Source: Larix sibirica
Taxonomy: Eukaryota; Streptophyta; Pinopsida; Pinales; Pinaceae
Length of the DNA stretch: 10,125 nt
Direction: 5' to 3'
NCBI GenBank assembly: GCA_004151065.3
Contig: NWUY0300011373.1
Coordinates: 38,917-49,041, forward strand
Shown: positions 1 to 7,804 of the stretch, piece after piece
Layout of the letters: the number at the start of each line of letters is the position of its first letter
Position numbering within the stretch: the first letter of the stretch is position 1
Translations under genes and position numbers: made by a program
The notes under the pieces: generated by a model
What the model was told of the DNA's origin: nothing
Seen by the model: only the letters and a program-made list of their open reading frames with translations
Databases searched by the model: none

Positions 1-162
1 TGATTGCCTTTCACTTGCAAGCCTAGCCTGCTAGTTTGAACGGTAACACACCCTTTATCAAAACTAGATCTGCTGCATCTAACAGAGTAGACTTTAACAA
101 ATTGACCTCCTAGAACTATGCAAAAAAACATCTACAACTTAAGCCAAAAAGAGAAATAAACT
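1..162. other. Non-coding end region, possible 3' UTR of the adjacent pseudogene
   Basis: No reading frame of note is visible on either strand. The stretch follows directly after the stop codon (163-165, minus strand) of the RNase H-linked tail pseudogene, so it may be the 3' untranslated part of that element. I see no poly-A tail (which would be poly-T on the plus strand), no terminal repeat and no target-site duplication, so the 3' end of that element is not located and may lie beyond the window edge. Confidence 0.35.
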
Positions 163-1044
163 TCATTCCTGAGCAATATCTTCGTCAATTTTCGGCTGCG
201 AGACAGAAGCGTCGTCCATCGCGCTGGCCTCTGCATGCTCCCTTCCTGGTTTGCGGTTGAACGGGTACATACCATTAACATCTGCATGCATTTCTTCAAT
301 GATTTCCCTCAGCTGGACAAAATCTATTTTCATCGCTCTCAGCAGAGTTCATGCTTTGCTCCTGAAAAATCCGACGTAGCTCCACCATACATCCTCGCAC
401 CCCATCCAATTTGGAAGTCAGAACCCTTTCCATATCGGCGATGCACCTCCTCAGCTCCTCGACTTCCCCAGTTTGAACTCTGTAGCTGGTCTCAGCGTCC
501 TCTATATGAGATTTGAAGCAAGTCAAGTCCAAACCAGTATGTCTGTACTCTTCCAGACTTGCTTTGGAACCTCAAAGACACGCCTCACCATTTTCTTGAG
601 GTCTGTTAAGTCCTCTTTGATACCACTGATCTCTTTCATGACATACTGCAGGCCTGGATCTTCCTCCGGGTGGTGCATCTTCATATCCTTCCTCGGATTG
701 AGGCCTCTTTCCACCATAGCCAGAACCACTCGAATGGCAGAATTCCTAGAGCAATGCAGACAGGAGAAAGACGTCTGGAGCTCCCATATACCATCCGACA
801 TCGAAAAAAATGAGGGGTCAGCCATTAAAACCTAGAGTTCTTCGTACCCTTTACTGAAATGCTCAGCACGAGCGAGGTGAGGGGAAGTAAATGAAGGCAA
901 ATTGAGACAAGACTCTCCCATGCTAGCTAGAGTCTTGATCCTTCCATTTGTCTTTCCACTTAAACGACGACAATTTCCAGCATTAAACCACTCGCTTTTG
1001 AAAAGAGCGACAATTAATTCGAACATTGAAAGGCACAACACCAT
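163..1044 (-). pseudogene. C-terminal tail of an RNase H element, charged and probably coiled-coil, degraded
   Basis: This reading frame continues the RNase H frame (1440-1045) without a shift. The only interruptions down to 526 are single stop codons at 1045-1047 and 832-834. Another stop lies at 523-525. The frame then moves by frameshift to a segment at 532-296, and again to a last segment ending at a TGA at 163-165. The inferred product has a short hydrophobic patch near 1020-1000 (FELIVALF). After it come stretches rich in K, E, D and L: ISGIKEDLTDLKKMVRR near 630-580, then VEELRRCIADMERVL near 460-415, and a final LREIIEEMHADV near 310-275. The spacing of hydrophobic residues suggests coiled coil. 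I do not recognise a named family. It could be the C-terminal extension of a retroelement polyprotein or an unrelated decayed gene read in the same frame by chance. The shared frame over roughly 300 codons favours one ancestral reading frame. Confidence 0.5.
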
Positions 1045-1440
1045 TTAACGATTGGGGGGGGAGTCGTTAAGGGATAGATCCCCTTCCTTGAGCCTAGTTC
1101 CTTTGTTAGCCATCTGGTCCGCCATCCCATTGAGACACCTCCTTATGTGATAGGAAAGGATCTTAGAAGTTCTAGGAAAAAAGTTTGTAATTCTATTTTG
1201 GAATCCATTCTTTATTTTCTTAAACCTTTGCCAATCATTCATGGCGTGGATAACTATCCGAGAGTCACCAAAGACCATTAAATCTTCAATCTGAAGATCA
1301 TGCATGAACTCCATCCTTTGCGTCAAGGTAGCCCATTCAGCATAATTGTTCGTGCGCTTTCCCAGACCCCATGCATATGTTTTGATAATATTTCTTCCAG
1401 GATCATAAATGACCCCTCCCGCACCTGCCTCCCTTGACAT
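1045..1440 (-). pseudogene. Plant retroelement RNase H domain (RVT_3-like), 5'-truncated
   Basis: An RNase H removes RNA from RNA-DNA hybrids during reverse transcription. The translation begins with EAGAGGVI, the part of the first beta strand that normally follows the DGA motif. It goes on with WGLGKRTNNYAEW, which holds the conserved Glu, then MVFGDSRIVIHAMN, which holds the GDS aspartate, and ends with LSYHIRRCLNGMADQMANKG, which holds the last conserved Asp. So three of the four usual acidic residues are visible. The first Asp and everything N-terminal to it are missing, because at about 1440 the sequence changes to copia integrase. The domain ends at a TAA (1045-1047), and an ATG follows at once in the same frame. 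A run of eight G (1054-1061) lies just before the stop. The family assignment is firm. Whether the source is a LINE, as in many plant LINEs with a C-terminal RNase H, or another retroelement is inferred. Confidence 0.85.
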
Positions 1441-1869
1441 TGAGTAGGAACCTTAGTAAAAGCAAACTCTCTATATTCAATTGCCGCATGAGTGATGGGA
1501 TCATAAAGGTAGTATCCTTGAAAAGTGGTGAGATCATAAAGGTGGTATACTTGAAAAATTTAGTTGTAGCCAACTAGAGTGTAGTAGTAGTCTAGAAATG
1601 CAGATGTGTTTTGCTTTTCATTAGGAGCATGGGCTCATGCACTAGATTGAAATTGTTTGAAATGCGAAATAGAAGGCTTGTTGCCATACGATTTCTCATA
1701 AGGAGTCATACTTGTGACGACACTAGTAGGTGTTTTAACTTTTAATGATCATATGGGTTGTGCAAACAACTGCTTCTCCCCAGAATGAAAGCTTCATTTT
1801 CTTGGAGTTAAGGATGCAGTGAGCCATCTCCATGATAGCTCTATTCTTCATTTATACTACATTTTGCTG
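1441..1869 (-). pseudogene. Copia integrase, second (C-terminal) part, degraded
   Basis: Integrase joins retrotransposon DNA to the host chromosome. Reading the minus strand from 1869 gives QQN, then MKNRAIMEMAHC, then LSFWGEAVVCTTHMI. These match the end of the copia integrase core, where a QQN motif is followed by the ERKNRT-type segment and the FW.EA helix. After a frame change come MTPYEKSYGNKPSISHFKQF, GYYLYDPITH and YREFAFTKVPTQ, which match the KPS.SHLR/FG and GY.LYDP..K..SRDV.F region that closes the domain. The codon where the catalytic Glu is expected is TAA, so this copy is dead. Other stops lie downstream. The N-terminal part of the same integrase lies at 8345-8650, separated by the LINE insertion. 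An 11-codon duplication is present (separate entry). The segment ends abruptly at the RNase H border. Confidence 0.85.
1499..1557. repeat. 33-bp tandem duplication inside the integrase remnant
   Basis: GATCATAAAGG starts at 1499 and again at 1532, with near-identical sequence after each start (26 bases compared, two mismatches by eye). The period is 33 bp, exactly 11 codons. On the minus strand it repeats the LYDP segment, giving YHLYDL followed by YYLYDP. It lies where the copia integrase C-terminal region normally has one such motif. Confidence 0.85.
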
Positions 1870-1896
1870 TAGATAAGATAAGATTAGATTAGATAA
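1870..1896. repeat. Short AGATAA/AGATTA simple repeat, candidate LINE 3' tail
   Basis: The plus strand reads AGATAAGATAAGATTAGATT and then AGATAA. On the minus strand this is an ATCTA/ATCTT-type repeat directly before the resumption of copia integrase at QQN. Some LINEs end in short simple repeats rather than poly-A, and the position is where the 3' end of the inserted minus-strand LINE should be. The repeat itself is seen; its role as the tail is inferred. Confidence 0.55.
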
Positions 1897-2641
1897 TGTT
1901 TTTAGTGTCTATCTAATGACCACAAAAGTAGGTCAATGGGACTGATGAGTACAATGATGTCATTACAAAGCAAGAGTACCAAACAGTCATCTATAAAAGG
2001 TAGAAAGAAGTATATTAAAGTAGAACAATGCAAGAAGTCTATGTTGAAGCATGAGAAACATGGAAAACCCTCGACCCCAAGCGTGGGAGGCCACACGGGG
2101 GTATATGTACTAGAGTGAAAAATCCAAGAGCAAGAAAATCTAAGAGTTAGGAGGTAGGTCTATCAAGGAATAGATCCATCTCTCCTAACATTTGAGGCTG
2201 AATGAAGGAAACTCAAAATAGTATGCTGTCCAGAGGAAGAACTGGTGGAAAGTTTGGATTGCCTATTGCACCGCTGTCCAGAAGAGGTAGCCTGTTGTTG
2301 AGGCCCGGGAGGTCTCGTTTGCCTCATAAAGAGGGATCTGGTCATGGTTCCATTGAGAATCCCCAAATGATGGGGGAAGGTCCCATGGGTCCGCACTAAT
2401 CTAGAGACTAAGGTTGTGTTGGGTTCCATCGAGAATCGCCAAATGATGGGGGAAGGTCCCATGGGTCCGCACTGATCTAGAGACTAAGGTTGTGTTGCTA
2501 TCAGATTCTCTTAGTGCCCCTTCTTGAGGGTAGCACCGTTAAAAAGGAAGTGATCTGTTGGGTAGAATCTGGTTGAATAGAAGGTTGAAACATATGGGCT
2601 TAGAGCTTGAGGGCCTCTTGTATGTATAATTCCAAGCATCT
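1897..2641. other. LINE 3' region without a recognisable gene
   Basis: I see no coding sequence that I can identify on either strand. The part from about 2160 to 2641 follows the ORF2 C-terminal coding region and holds the 76-bp tandem duplication, so it is probably LINE 3' sequence. The part from 1897 to about 2160 has a different, A-rich character. Open frames there are short and show no known motif, and it may be LINE 3' untranslated sequence or a separate small insertion. Confidence 0.4.
2346..2497. repeat. 76-bp tandem duplication, two copies
   Basis: Copy one spans 2346-2421 and copy two 2422-2497. Both begin GGTTCCAT and end AGGTTGTGTTG. By eye they differ at only a few bases (ATTGAG/ATCGAG, ATCCCC/ATCGCC, CACTAA/CACTGA). 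The period is not a multiple of three, so it is not an in-frame protein repeat. It sits in the 3' part of the LINE. The high identity implies duplication late in the life of this copy or maintained exchange between copies. Confidence 0.92.
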
Positions 2642-3389
2642 CTAGTCAGGACATCTGAAAAAGCTGGTGAGGGTCTGAGTCTTCTGAAAGGTAGTGGAAC
2701 CTCCCTTTGATCTCGTAGTAAATGGGGCATTGGAAGATGAAGTGCTCCTCTGGCTCGGCCTCTGAAGATGGCATAGTTGGTAGATCCTGTAAGAATGATC
2801 AATTTGTTGGCTCGTTTGTATTGCAAGTCTATTAGAATCCACTCTAAGTTGGTGGAGGGGAATGTGAAGGGCTTGTAACCAATGGCAGAGGGTATACCGA
2901 GGTCGAATAACGAGTTTGTTTCTCATCTCTAAAAAGTGCTTAGTGTAGAAGGCCATCTTAGGGCATAACCCGCCCCAAGGGTTTTAGCCCAAGTGATTTG
3001 GATAAACTGCCTATAAATGTCATCTATGGTGATTCGGTTCAACTCTTGTCTAATAGGTAGGAGGTGGCTAGGGGCATCCATGGAATATATAAAAGGAGGC
3101 AGTCAATCAATCATAATGCCCATGGACTCCAAGAGGATTGAGACTCTGGCAAACCAAACTCGAGCACGACTCGGAGGGTTAGACGAGGCAATAGTCTCTA
3201 AATAACAATAGGCCATGGACGGGTACTGGTCTCGCCTTGTCTTTGAGTTGGCAAAGCTTTGGATGCGATGCAGAAAAGAAACTAGACTGAATACCGTCTC
3301 CAGTCTGAAAGGCTGAGCACCGAACTCTACTAGGATGATGTCTTGAGAACTGTTTGCTTGCACCTAATGATGCGGCGTAGGAGAAGAGT
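2642..3389 (-). pseudogene. LINE ORF2 C-terminal region with Cys/His motif, degraded
   Basis: This is the part of ORF2 after the reverse transcriptase palm and thumb. In minus-strand order it shows RRIIRCKQT (about 3380), DIILVEFGAQPFRLETVFSL with FLHRIQSF (3340-3260), and RARVWFARVSILLESMG (about 3170-3120). Further on come LRVDSNRLAIQTSQQID (about 2860-2810) and RIYQLC. Last is EEHFIFQCPIYYEIKGR (2750-2700). The final pieces fit the C..C...EE.HF...C.Y motif seen at the C-terminus of many LINE ORF2 proteins. In this copy the first Cys of the pair is Tyr. The region is spread over all three frames, with a frameshift near 3360 and others near 2960 and 2770. It follows the reverse transcriptase without a gap. 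Confidence 0.75.
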
Positions 3390-4560
3390 CTGGACTCTCT
3401 CGGCTAAGGCCCAATTAGACTCAAGCAAACAAGGGCCCCAAATCTTTGAGCCATAGTGAACAGTGGGTTGGATGAGGGAGTTCATGAGGGACATCTTGGA
3501 CGAGATGTCCTGAAAGTTGTGTCTGAATCACTGTCTCTCTAGGAGGGCTAAGGATCCATATTCCTTTTTGACAGGAGGCTAAAGGGCATGTCTTAAACTA
3601 AAGCAGGGCCCTGAGAATTGTAGTCCAAGTATGTGTAGGTGCTGGTGATTTCAATCTCCTTCCCTCTAAATAAGAAATGAAGGTTTGATAAAGTCTTCTT
3701 TGTCTCGTTGAAGATCATAACCTTGCCTTTACCCAGGTTGATTGTCAACTATCGAAGATCTTTGGAAAGAGCTAAAGCATCCGACTTTCTTTGCAACCCC
3801 TCTGGCGATGAGGCCAGGAGGACCACATCGTCAATGAAAAGTAGGATAGATATCATAACCTAGTGGAGGAGGCACCCATCGTTGTCTTGGATATGCTTGT
3901 GAAGGGAGTTCTCCAACTCATCAATATTGATCCCAAACAAGGTGGGGGACAAGGGGCATCCCTGCTTAACCTCAATGGTACTCCTAATGAAATTCGATAC
4001 TTTCTGAGCTGTTCGGAGACAACTAAGGACCGACTCATATAGGTGCATGATGGAAGCCAACAAGGTCTCGGAGATGCCATTGTCTTTGAGCCTCTAGAAT
4101 TGAGCGTCTTGAGGGACAAAATCAAAAGATTTACGAAAATCTACAAAGCAATGATAAAATTTTGAAGAGCGTTGTTGTGCCTCCTCAGTGATGGCTCGAA
4201 GGGTAAAGATGTGATCAATGGTCTAATGAGTGGGTCAAAAATCTGCTTGCCCTCTAGCTCTAAGGTGTCTCTTCTCAAGCTCGCCAGAGAGCTTCATGTG
4301 AAGTACTGTAGCATAGAGCTTCGAGGATGTGTGACCCACCATGATCGTCCGATAGTTGTTGATATTTGAGTTGGAACTTGATTTGTGTATTGGGTGAATG
4401 GTGTACTGTTCCCAAGTTAGTGGAAAACTTGTTCATACCACATGGTTGAAGAGATCAACCAAGTAGTTATCTAGAGTGGGAAGACTGTGCTTGAAGAACT
4501 CTGGCTGGAAACCCTACTCATCTGATGCTTTACTAGTGTTCATTATCCAAACAACCTTTT
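3390..4560 (-). pseudogene. LINE ORF2 reverse transcriptase domain, degraded
   Basis: This domain copies LINE RNA into DNA at the nicked target. Motifs appear in the right order on the minus strand. First is TIMVGHTSSKLYATVLHMKL (about 4345-4285), followed by TIDHIFTLRAITEEAQQRS (about 4220-4165). Then come FVDFRKSFDF with the motif A aspartate (4118-4147) and VKQGCPLSPTLF (3935-3970). The catalytic FIDD box is at 3827-3838. NLGKGKVMIFNE lies near 3735-3700, FRGKEIEITSTYTYL near 3675-3630, and YGSKIWGP near 3455-3430. The catalytic aspartates are retained, but stops and frameshifts break the chain, for example at the stop after DLR near 3755 and the stop after DAQF near 4097. The longest intact part is about 67 to 90 codons around 3853-4125. 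The family is non-LTR, by FIDD in place of the YADD/YVDD of LTR elements and by the adjoining endonuclease. Confidence 0.93.
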
Positions 4561-4939
4561 TGATGGCTTGGTGTTAAAATAATTAACATGAAGGGGCAAA
4601 GGGGTAACTTGAATCTAGGTCTGCCCAGGGATATCATAGAGAGTGGAGGTATGAGAGTACATGGATATGAGGTCATGATCATTTGGAAGGGGGTGGTGGT
4701 GGGGGAAGATGGTGCACCAGAAGGTTTTGGGAGAGTGGATGAGGGAAGCACATAAGTCTAGTCGCCTCTTAGAAGTGAAGGGGCGTTTCTTGCGACAGAG
4801 GAGGTAGCGAGAGGAAGCTTTAAGTTTAGGGTAGGAGGGGTGGGCATGGATGAAACCGTGCCAAAGCTAGCGGTGAAGAGCTTTACACTCTTCGTTGTAC
4901 CACTGGTTCATGGGGCAGGAGGTGGGTTTTGGGGTGGTG
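4561..4939 (-). pseudogene. LINE ORF2 linker between endonuclease and reverse transcriptase
   Basis: The minus strand reads CPMNQWYNEECKALHR at about 4915-4867. This W.(N/D)..C motif after the endonuclease is typical of the LINE spacer that leads to the reverse transcriptase. Next come FIHAHPSYPKLKASSRYLLC (about 4858-4800) and FWCTIFPHHHHPLPND (about 4725-4675). The frame is interrupted several times, and a proline-rich, low-complexity stretch lies at about 4670-4750. Toward 4500 the segment GFQPEFFKHSLPTLDNYLVD enters the N-terminal reverse transcriptase region. Confidence 0.65.
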
Positions 4940-5233
4940 GGAGTGGATCGGGTGTAGTGAGGGTAGGACTTTAAGTCTGCTTCCCAAATGGTGGATGAGA
5001 GGCAGGTGTAATTGGAAGACGCCGAGTCAAGTAAAGAGATCTTGGACTTGGAGGGGAGCATTTGATGAAGGTGGGAAGAGAATATGTTCGAATCCATCTT
5101 GTTGAAAATGATAGTAGTACGAGGTGGTCCTGGGGGGGGTGTGACGGGAGGGGGGTGTCAGCCCAACGAGAGGAGAGAAGAGGATGGTTGTCAAGGGGGA
5201 TGGGGGAAATTGAAAGGTGACGAATAAATGGGA

Positions 5234-5353
5234 GTAAGTGTTGGCTAGAAAGGACATAGTCAAGGAGTGGATTGGGTGTAGTGAGGGTAGGACGTAAGTG
5301 TTGGTTAGAAAGGACATAATCAGGGAGTGGATCGAGTATAGTGACGGTAGGAC
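5234..5353. repeat. Nested 60-bp tandem duplication at the first repeat junction
   Basis: GTAAGTGTTGG starts at 5234 and again at 5294, and both copies run through AAGGACATA to GGTAGGAC. The period is 60 bp, or 20 codons. Each 60-mer joins the upstream endonuclease end (AGAAAGGACATA) to the repeat-unit start (GAGTGGAT...GGTAGGAC), so it is a duplicated junction and not ancestral sequence. Confidence 0.93.
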
Positions 5354-5614
5354 TTTAAGTCTGCTTCCCAAATGGTGGATGAGAGGCAGGCGTACTTGGA
5401 AGAGGCTGAGTCAAGTAAAGAGAACTCAGACTTGGACGGGAGCATTTGATGAAGGCGGGAAGAGAATATGTCCAAATCCATCTTGTTGAAAAGGATAGTA
5501 GTACGAGGTGGTCCTGGGGGGTGTGACGGGAGGGGGGTGTCAGCCCAAAGAGAGGAGAGAAGAGGATGGTGGGCAAGGGGGATGGGGAAATTGAAAGGTG
5601 ACGAATAAATGGGA

Positions 5615-5734
5615 GTAAGTGTTGGCTAGAAAGGACATAGTCAAGGAGTGGATTGGGTGTAGTGAGGGTAGGACGTAAGTGTTGGTTAGAAAGGACATAA
5701 TTAGGGAGTGGATCGGGTATAGTGACGGTAGGAC
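5615..5734. repeat. Nested 60-bp tandem duplication at the second repeat junction
   Basis: GTAAGTGTTGG starts at 5615 and again at 5675, with the same two variants in the same order as at 5234-5353 (GGCTAG first, GGTTAG second; AGTCAAGG first, AATTAGGG second). The same double junction at both borders means the 60-bp duplication came before the last copying of the 382-bp unit. Confidence 0.93.
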
Positions 5735-6428
5735 TTTAAGTCTGCTTCCCAAATGGTGGATGAGAGGCAGGTGTACTTGGAAGAGGCTGAGTCAAGTAAA
5801 GAGAACTCGGACTTGGACGGGAGCATTTGATGAAGGTGGGAAGAGAATATGTCCGAATCCATCTTGTTGAAAAGGATAGTAGTACGAGGTGGTCCAGGGG
5901 GGTGTGACGGGAGGGGGGTGTCAGCCCAAAGAGAGGAGAGAAGAGGATGGTGGGCAAGGGGGATGGGGGAAATTGAAAGGTGATGAATAAAGGGGAGTAA
6001 GTGTTGGCTAGAAAGGACATAATCAACTACACTTGTGCTACAACCATGAGGCCAACAAGTGAAGAAGTAAGAGTTTGGGAAATAGGTTATCCCATTCAGG
6101 ATCATTAGTTCGTGAGATTCCCCCAGCTACAAAAGGTACCGACCGTAAGCTTTAGTAGGTCACAAAGCATTGTCTAACATCCGATGAAGTCCCACTGACA
6201 TTGGATCTATCCTTTGGGTGCAAAGCACCTCCTTTGACCAGTCATGGAGAGGAATTTGGAGAGCTATGTTACAGCCATTTAAATCATCTAGGAGGATGAC
6301 CTCTCCAACCGTTGAGTACTAGGTAATGTTGGTATACAAGTCTATAAAGGGGTCTTCGTTGGGACCATTATGGATAGCATACGACAAAGAGGCTGGGGGG
6401 AAGTAACAAAATGCAATGTAAATGTTTT

Positions 6429-6448
6429 TGTGTGTGTGTGGGGGGGGG
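6429..6448. repeat. TG dinucleotide plus G-run
   Basis: A TG repeat (6429-6440) runs straight into nine G (6440-6448). On the minus strand it reads as Pro and His-Thr codons between WVQVRGEA and NIYIAFCY, a place where the endonuclease has a short loop. It is probably a slippage expansion after the element died. Confidence 0.85.
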
Positions 6449-6830
6449 CTTCGCCTCTAACCTGAACCCACATAAGCTCGGAAAACTCATCTGTGGCCAC
6501 TAGGGAAACTCAACTCAGGAGGGAGTCACTAGTCAAACAAGCGATTCCACCTGAATCTATGACACCACTCGAGGTCCTTGTTTCCTGTTTGAAAACTAAA
6601 AACCAACGGTAACCTGCAATGTTCAAAAGAGGTCGAACAGGGCTCACACGAGTCTTGATAACGAAAAGGATGTTCGACTACCCAAGAGCGTTGTGCATGA
6701 GGCCTGGTAATGGCCGAAGGGATCCATTGCCATTCCAACAGTTGATTGAGATGCGTGTGCCATGTTGCCTCCCCGAACAAGTCCGTTCATTTGGAGGCCC
6801 TAGATTGGGTTTCCCAACTGGGGGAGAGGA

Positions 6831-7728
6831 GTCTAGAATGACTTCTCTGAGGTTCCTAATGTCTGCCCATTTCCCTGATTGTTGTGCCTCCATTACTAGC
6901 GTTTTGGATCATTTGAGTTCCGCAACTTGTGATCTGGTGAGATCTTCATCTAGGAATATCTTGCCGGGGAGTGAGAAAAGCTTCCTCTTAGCTATGAGTG
7001 TTTGAAGTTAGTTAGTAGCAGTCTTAAACCGAAGGAAGAGGGTGGAGTTGTATCCAAGCTAAGCTCTGTCAAGGGCCTCATTAGGGAGGCCAAGGGTATC
7101 CCGAAGGAACATGGTCCCAACCTCCACAAGGTCCGGAGATGGATTTGGAAAGGGGAGACCCCTCACCTTAGGGTTTAGTTCCCTTGCTCGTCTAGTGTGC
7201 TCCTCCACGAGTTTAGCTTGCACCACTTCTTCAATTGCTCCAAGAGGGTGGGGAGCACTATCTTTCCCATAGAATGCTTGTACCCATGATTTGAAGTGTG
7301 TTTCAATTTCTTGTTTAAAGGTGGCTTGTTGGGATGTGATCTCTTCCTATTTATTTTTAAGGTCAAGAATTTCTTCATGTAAGGCGTCATTTGGGGGGTG
7401 AAGGGTTTCTTGCACTCTGTTTTCCTATAATAGCTTCTTAAGGGATAAATTCTCCCTTCCACCACATAAATCCTAGTAGAGAGAATGTGCATCTCAAAAT
7501 GGAGCTTGTTGTTCTCGTTTGCAAGTGATTCCATCCATTGTAGTAGGTTTTTAATCTGAGATGTCCAGTATGAGAAATTTGACTCCATGGCTATATCGTT
7601 AGGGCTGTAAGTTGATCCTTGGCTACTATTGCAGTTCTGAAGGTACTCAAAATGTTGTTGCAGGATTTGTTGGTCTCTGTGGGAGTAGAGTCCTCCATGG
7701 AAACTCTTGCTGTCCTCACTAACTAAGC
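6831..7728 (-). pseudogene. LINE ORF1 (L1-type RNA-binding protein), degraded
   Basis: ORF1 protein coats LINE RNA. The likely start is an ATG at 7697-7699 (MEDSTPTETNKS). A shift then leads to the frame DQQILQQHFEYLQNC and MESNFSYWTSQIKNLLQWM (7588 down to about 7480). Another shift leads to ENLSLKKLL, ALHEEILDLKNK, QQATFKQEIETHFKSWVQAF and GAIEEVVQAKLVEEHTRRAR (about 7455-7180), which looks like a long coiled coil. The RRM-like part follows at 7012-7178 with VRGLPFPN, VEVGTMFLRDTLGLPNEALD and LGYNSTLFLRFKTATN. The C-terminal domain is at 6831-6971 with FLDEDLTRSQVAELK (motif 6936-6956), a stop at 6909-6911, then SKTLVMEAQQSGKWADIRNL. This order of coiled coil, RRM and C-terminal domain with a DEDLT..Q motif matches the Transposase_22/L1 ORF1 plan. 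ORF2 begins just downstream. Confidence 0.75.
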
Positions 7729-7804
7729 GTTAATGGAACAATTTGAACGAATTTTCTCCCAAATTAATTGCTCTTGTGAAAAAGACAATTTGTTGATGGA
7801 GAGC

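Larger units (their letters stand above)
4964..6023. repeat. About 382-bp tandem repeat, nearly three copies, inside the endonuclease
   Basis: TAGGACTTTAAGTCTGC starts at 4964, 5348 and 5729, giving periods of 384 and 381 bp. GTGTTGGCTAGAAAGG occurs at 5238, 5619 and 6001. Copy three ends where single-copy endonuclease sequence resumes (AATCAACTAC, about 6020). Over about 295 aligned bases, copies two and three differ by seven substitutions and one single-base indel by eye; copy one differs more. The G-run in GGTCCTGGGG... is eight long in copy one and six in the others. On the minus strand each unit encodes the same segment from the VLS..HLL strand through NKMDS.IFSSHLHQMLPSKS to TIWEADLKSY. 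Confidence 0.95.
4940..6770 (-). pseudogene. LINE ORF2 endonuclease (exonuclease/endonuclease/phosphatase fold), degraded and internally expanded
   Basis: This enzyme nicks target DNA to prime reverse transcription. On the minus strand the domain starts with RISINCWNGNGSLRPLPG (about 6755-6700). It continues with GWSNILFVIKTR, GYRWF (6600-6614) and DSGGIACL (about 6534-6557). After these come ATDEFSELMWVQVR (about 6500-6455) and NIYIAFCYFPPAS. YSTVGEVILLDDLNG (about 6315-6274) stands where GDFN is usual, with DDLN at 6277-6288. HELMILNGITYFP and SVVDYVLSSQHLLPFIHHL (about 6035-5975) follow. The expected late DH pair reads HH or NH in the repeat copies, so a catalytic Asp is lost. A simple TG/G repeat (6429-6448) lies inside the coding region. 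The last third of the domain is present almost three times in tandem (separate entry), which makes this stretch about 760 bp longer than a single-copy endonuclease would need. Confidence 0.88.

Noticed and set aside
235-835. Plus-strand open frames of 93 and 120 codons
   Set aside because: They are antisense to the RNase H-linked tail, whose minus-strand frame continues from a recognised domain; the plus-strand products show low-complexity or no known motifs.
1940-1965. GACTGATGAG as a hammerhead ribozyme core
   Set aside because: The CTGATGAG word is present, but no GAAA core follows at a suitable distance and no closing stems are visible.
1902-2118. Opposing 60- to 64-codon open frames on both strands
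   Set aside because: Both are short, overlap each other and show no motif; one is hydrophobic only because it is antisense to an A-rich, Lys-coding stretch.
4964-6023. CRISPR-like array
   Set aside because: The repeats are hundreds of bases long, directly adjoining, and encode endonuclease sequence, with no short repeat and unique spacer pattern.
5027-6026. Several minus-strand open frames with repeated PSLHPIHSL and NTYSHLF segments as a repeat-protein gene
   Set aside because: The repeats come from the tandem duplication of the endonuclease segment read in alternative frames; the frame with endonuclease motifs explains the sequence better.
6619-7005. Plus-strand open frame of 128 codons
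   Set aside because: It is antisense to clear ORF1 C-terminal and endonuclease motifs on the minus strand and has no recognisable domain.
7175-7455. Second half of the minus-strand open frame 7588-7175 as part of ORF1
   Set aside because: Another minus-strand frame over the same bases gives coiled-coil segments and runs straight into the RRM-like VRGLPF motif, so the open frame here is an out-of-frame shadow after a frameshift.
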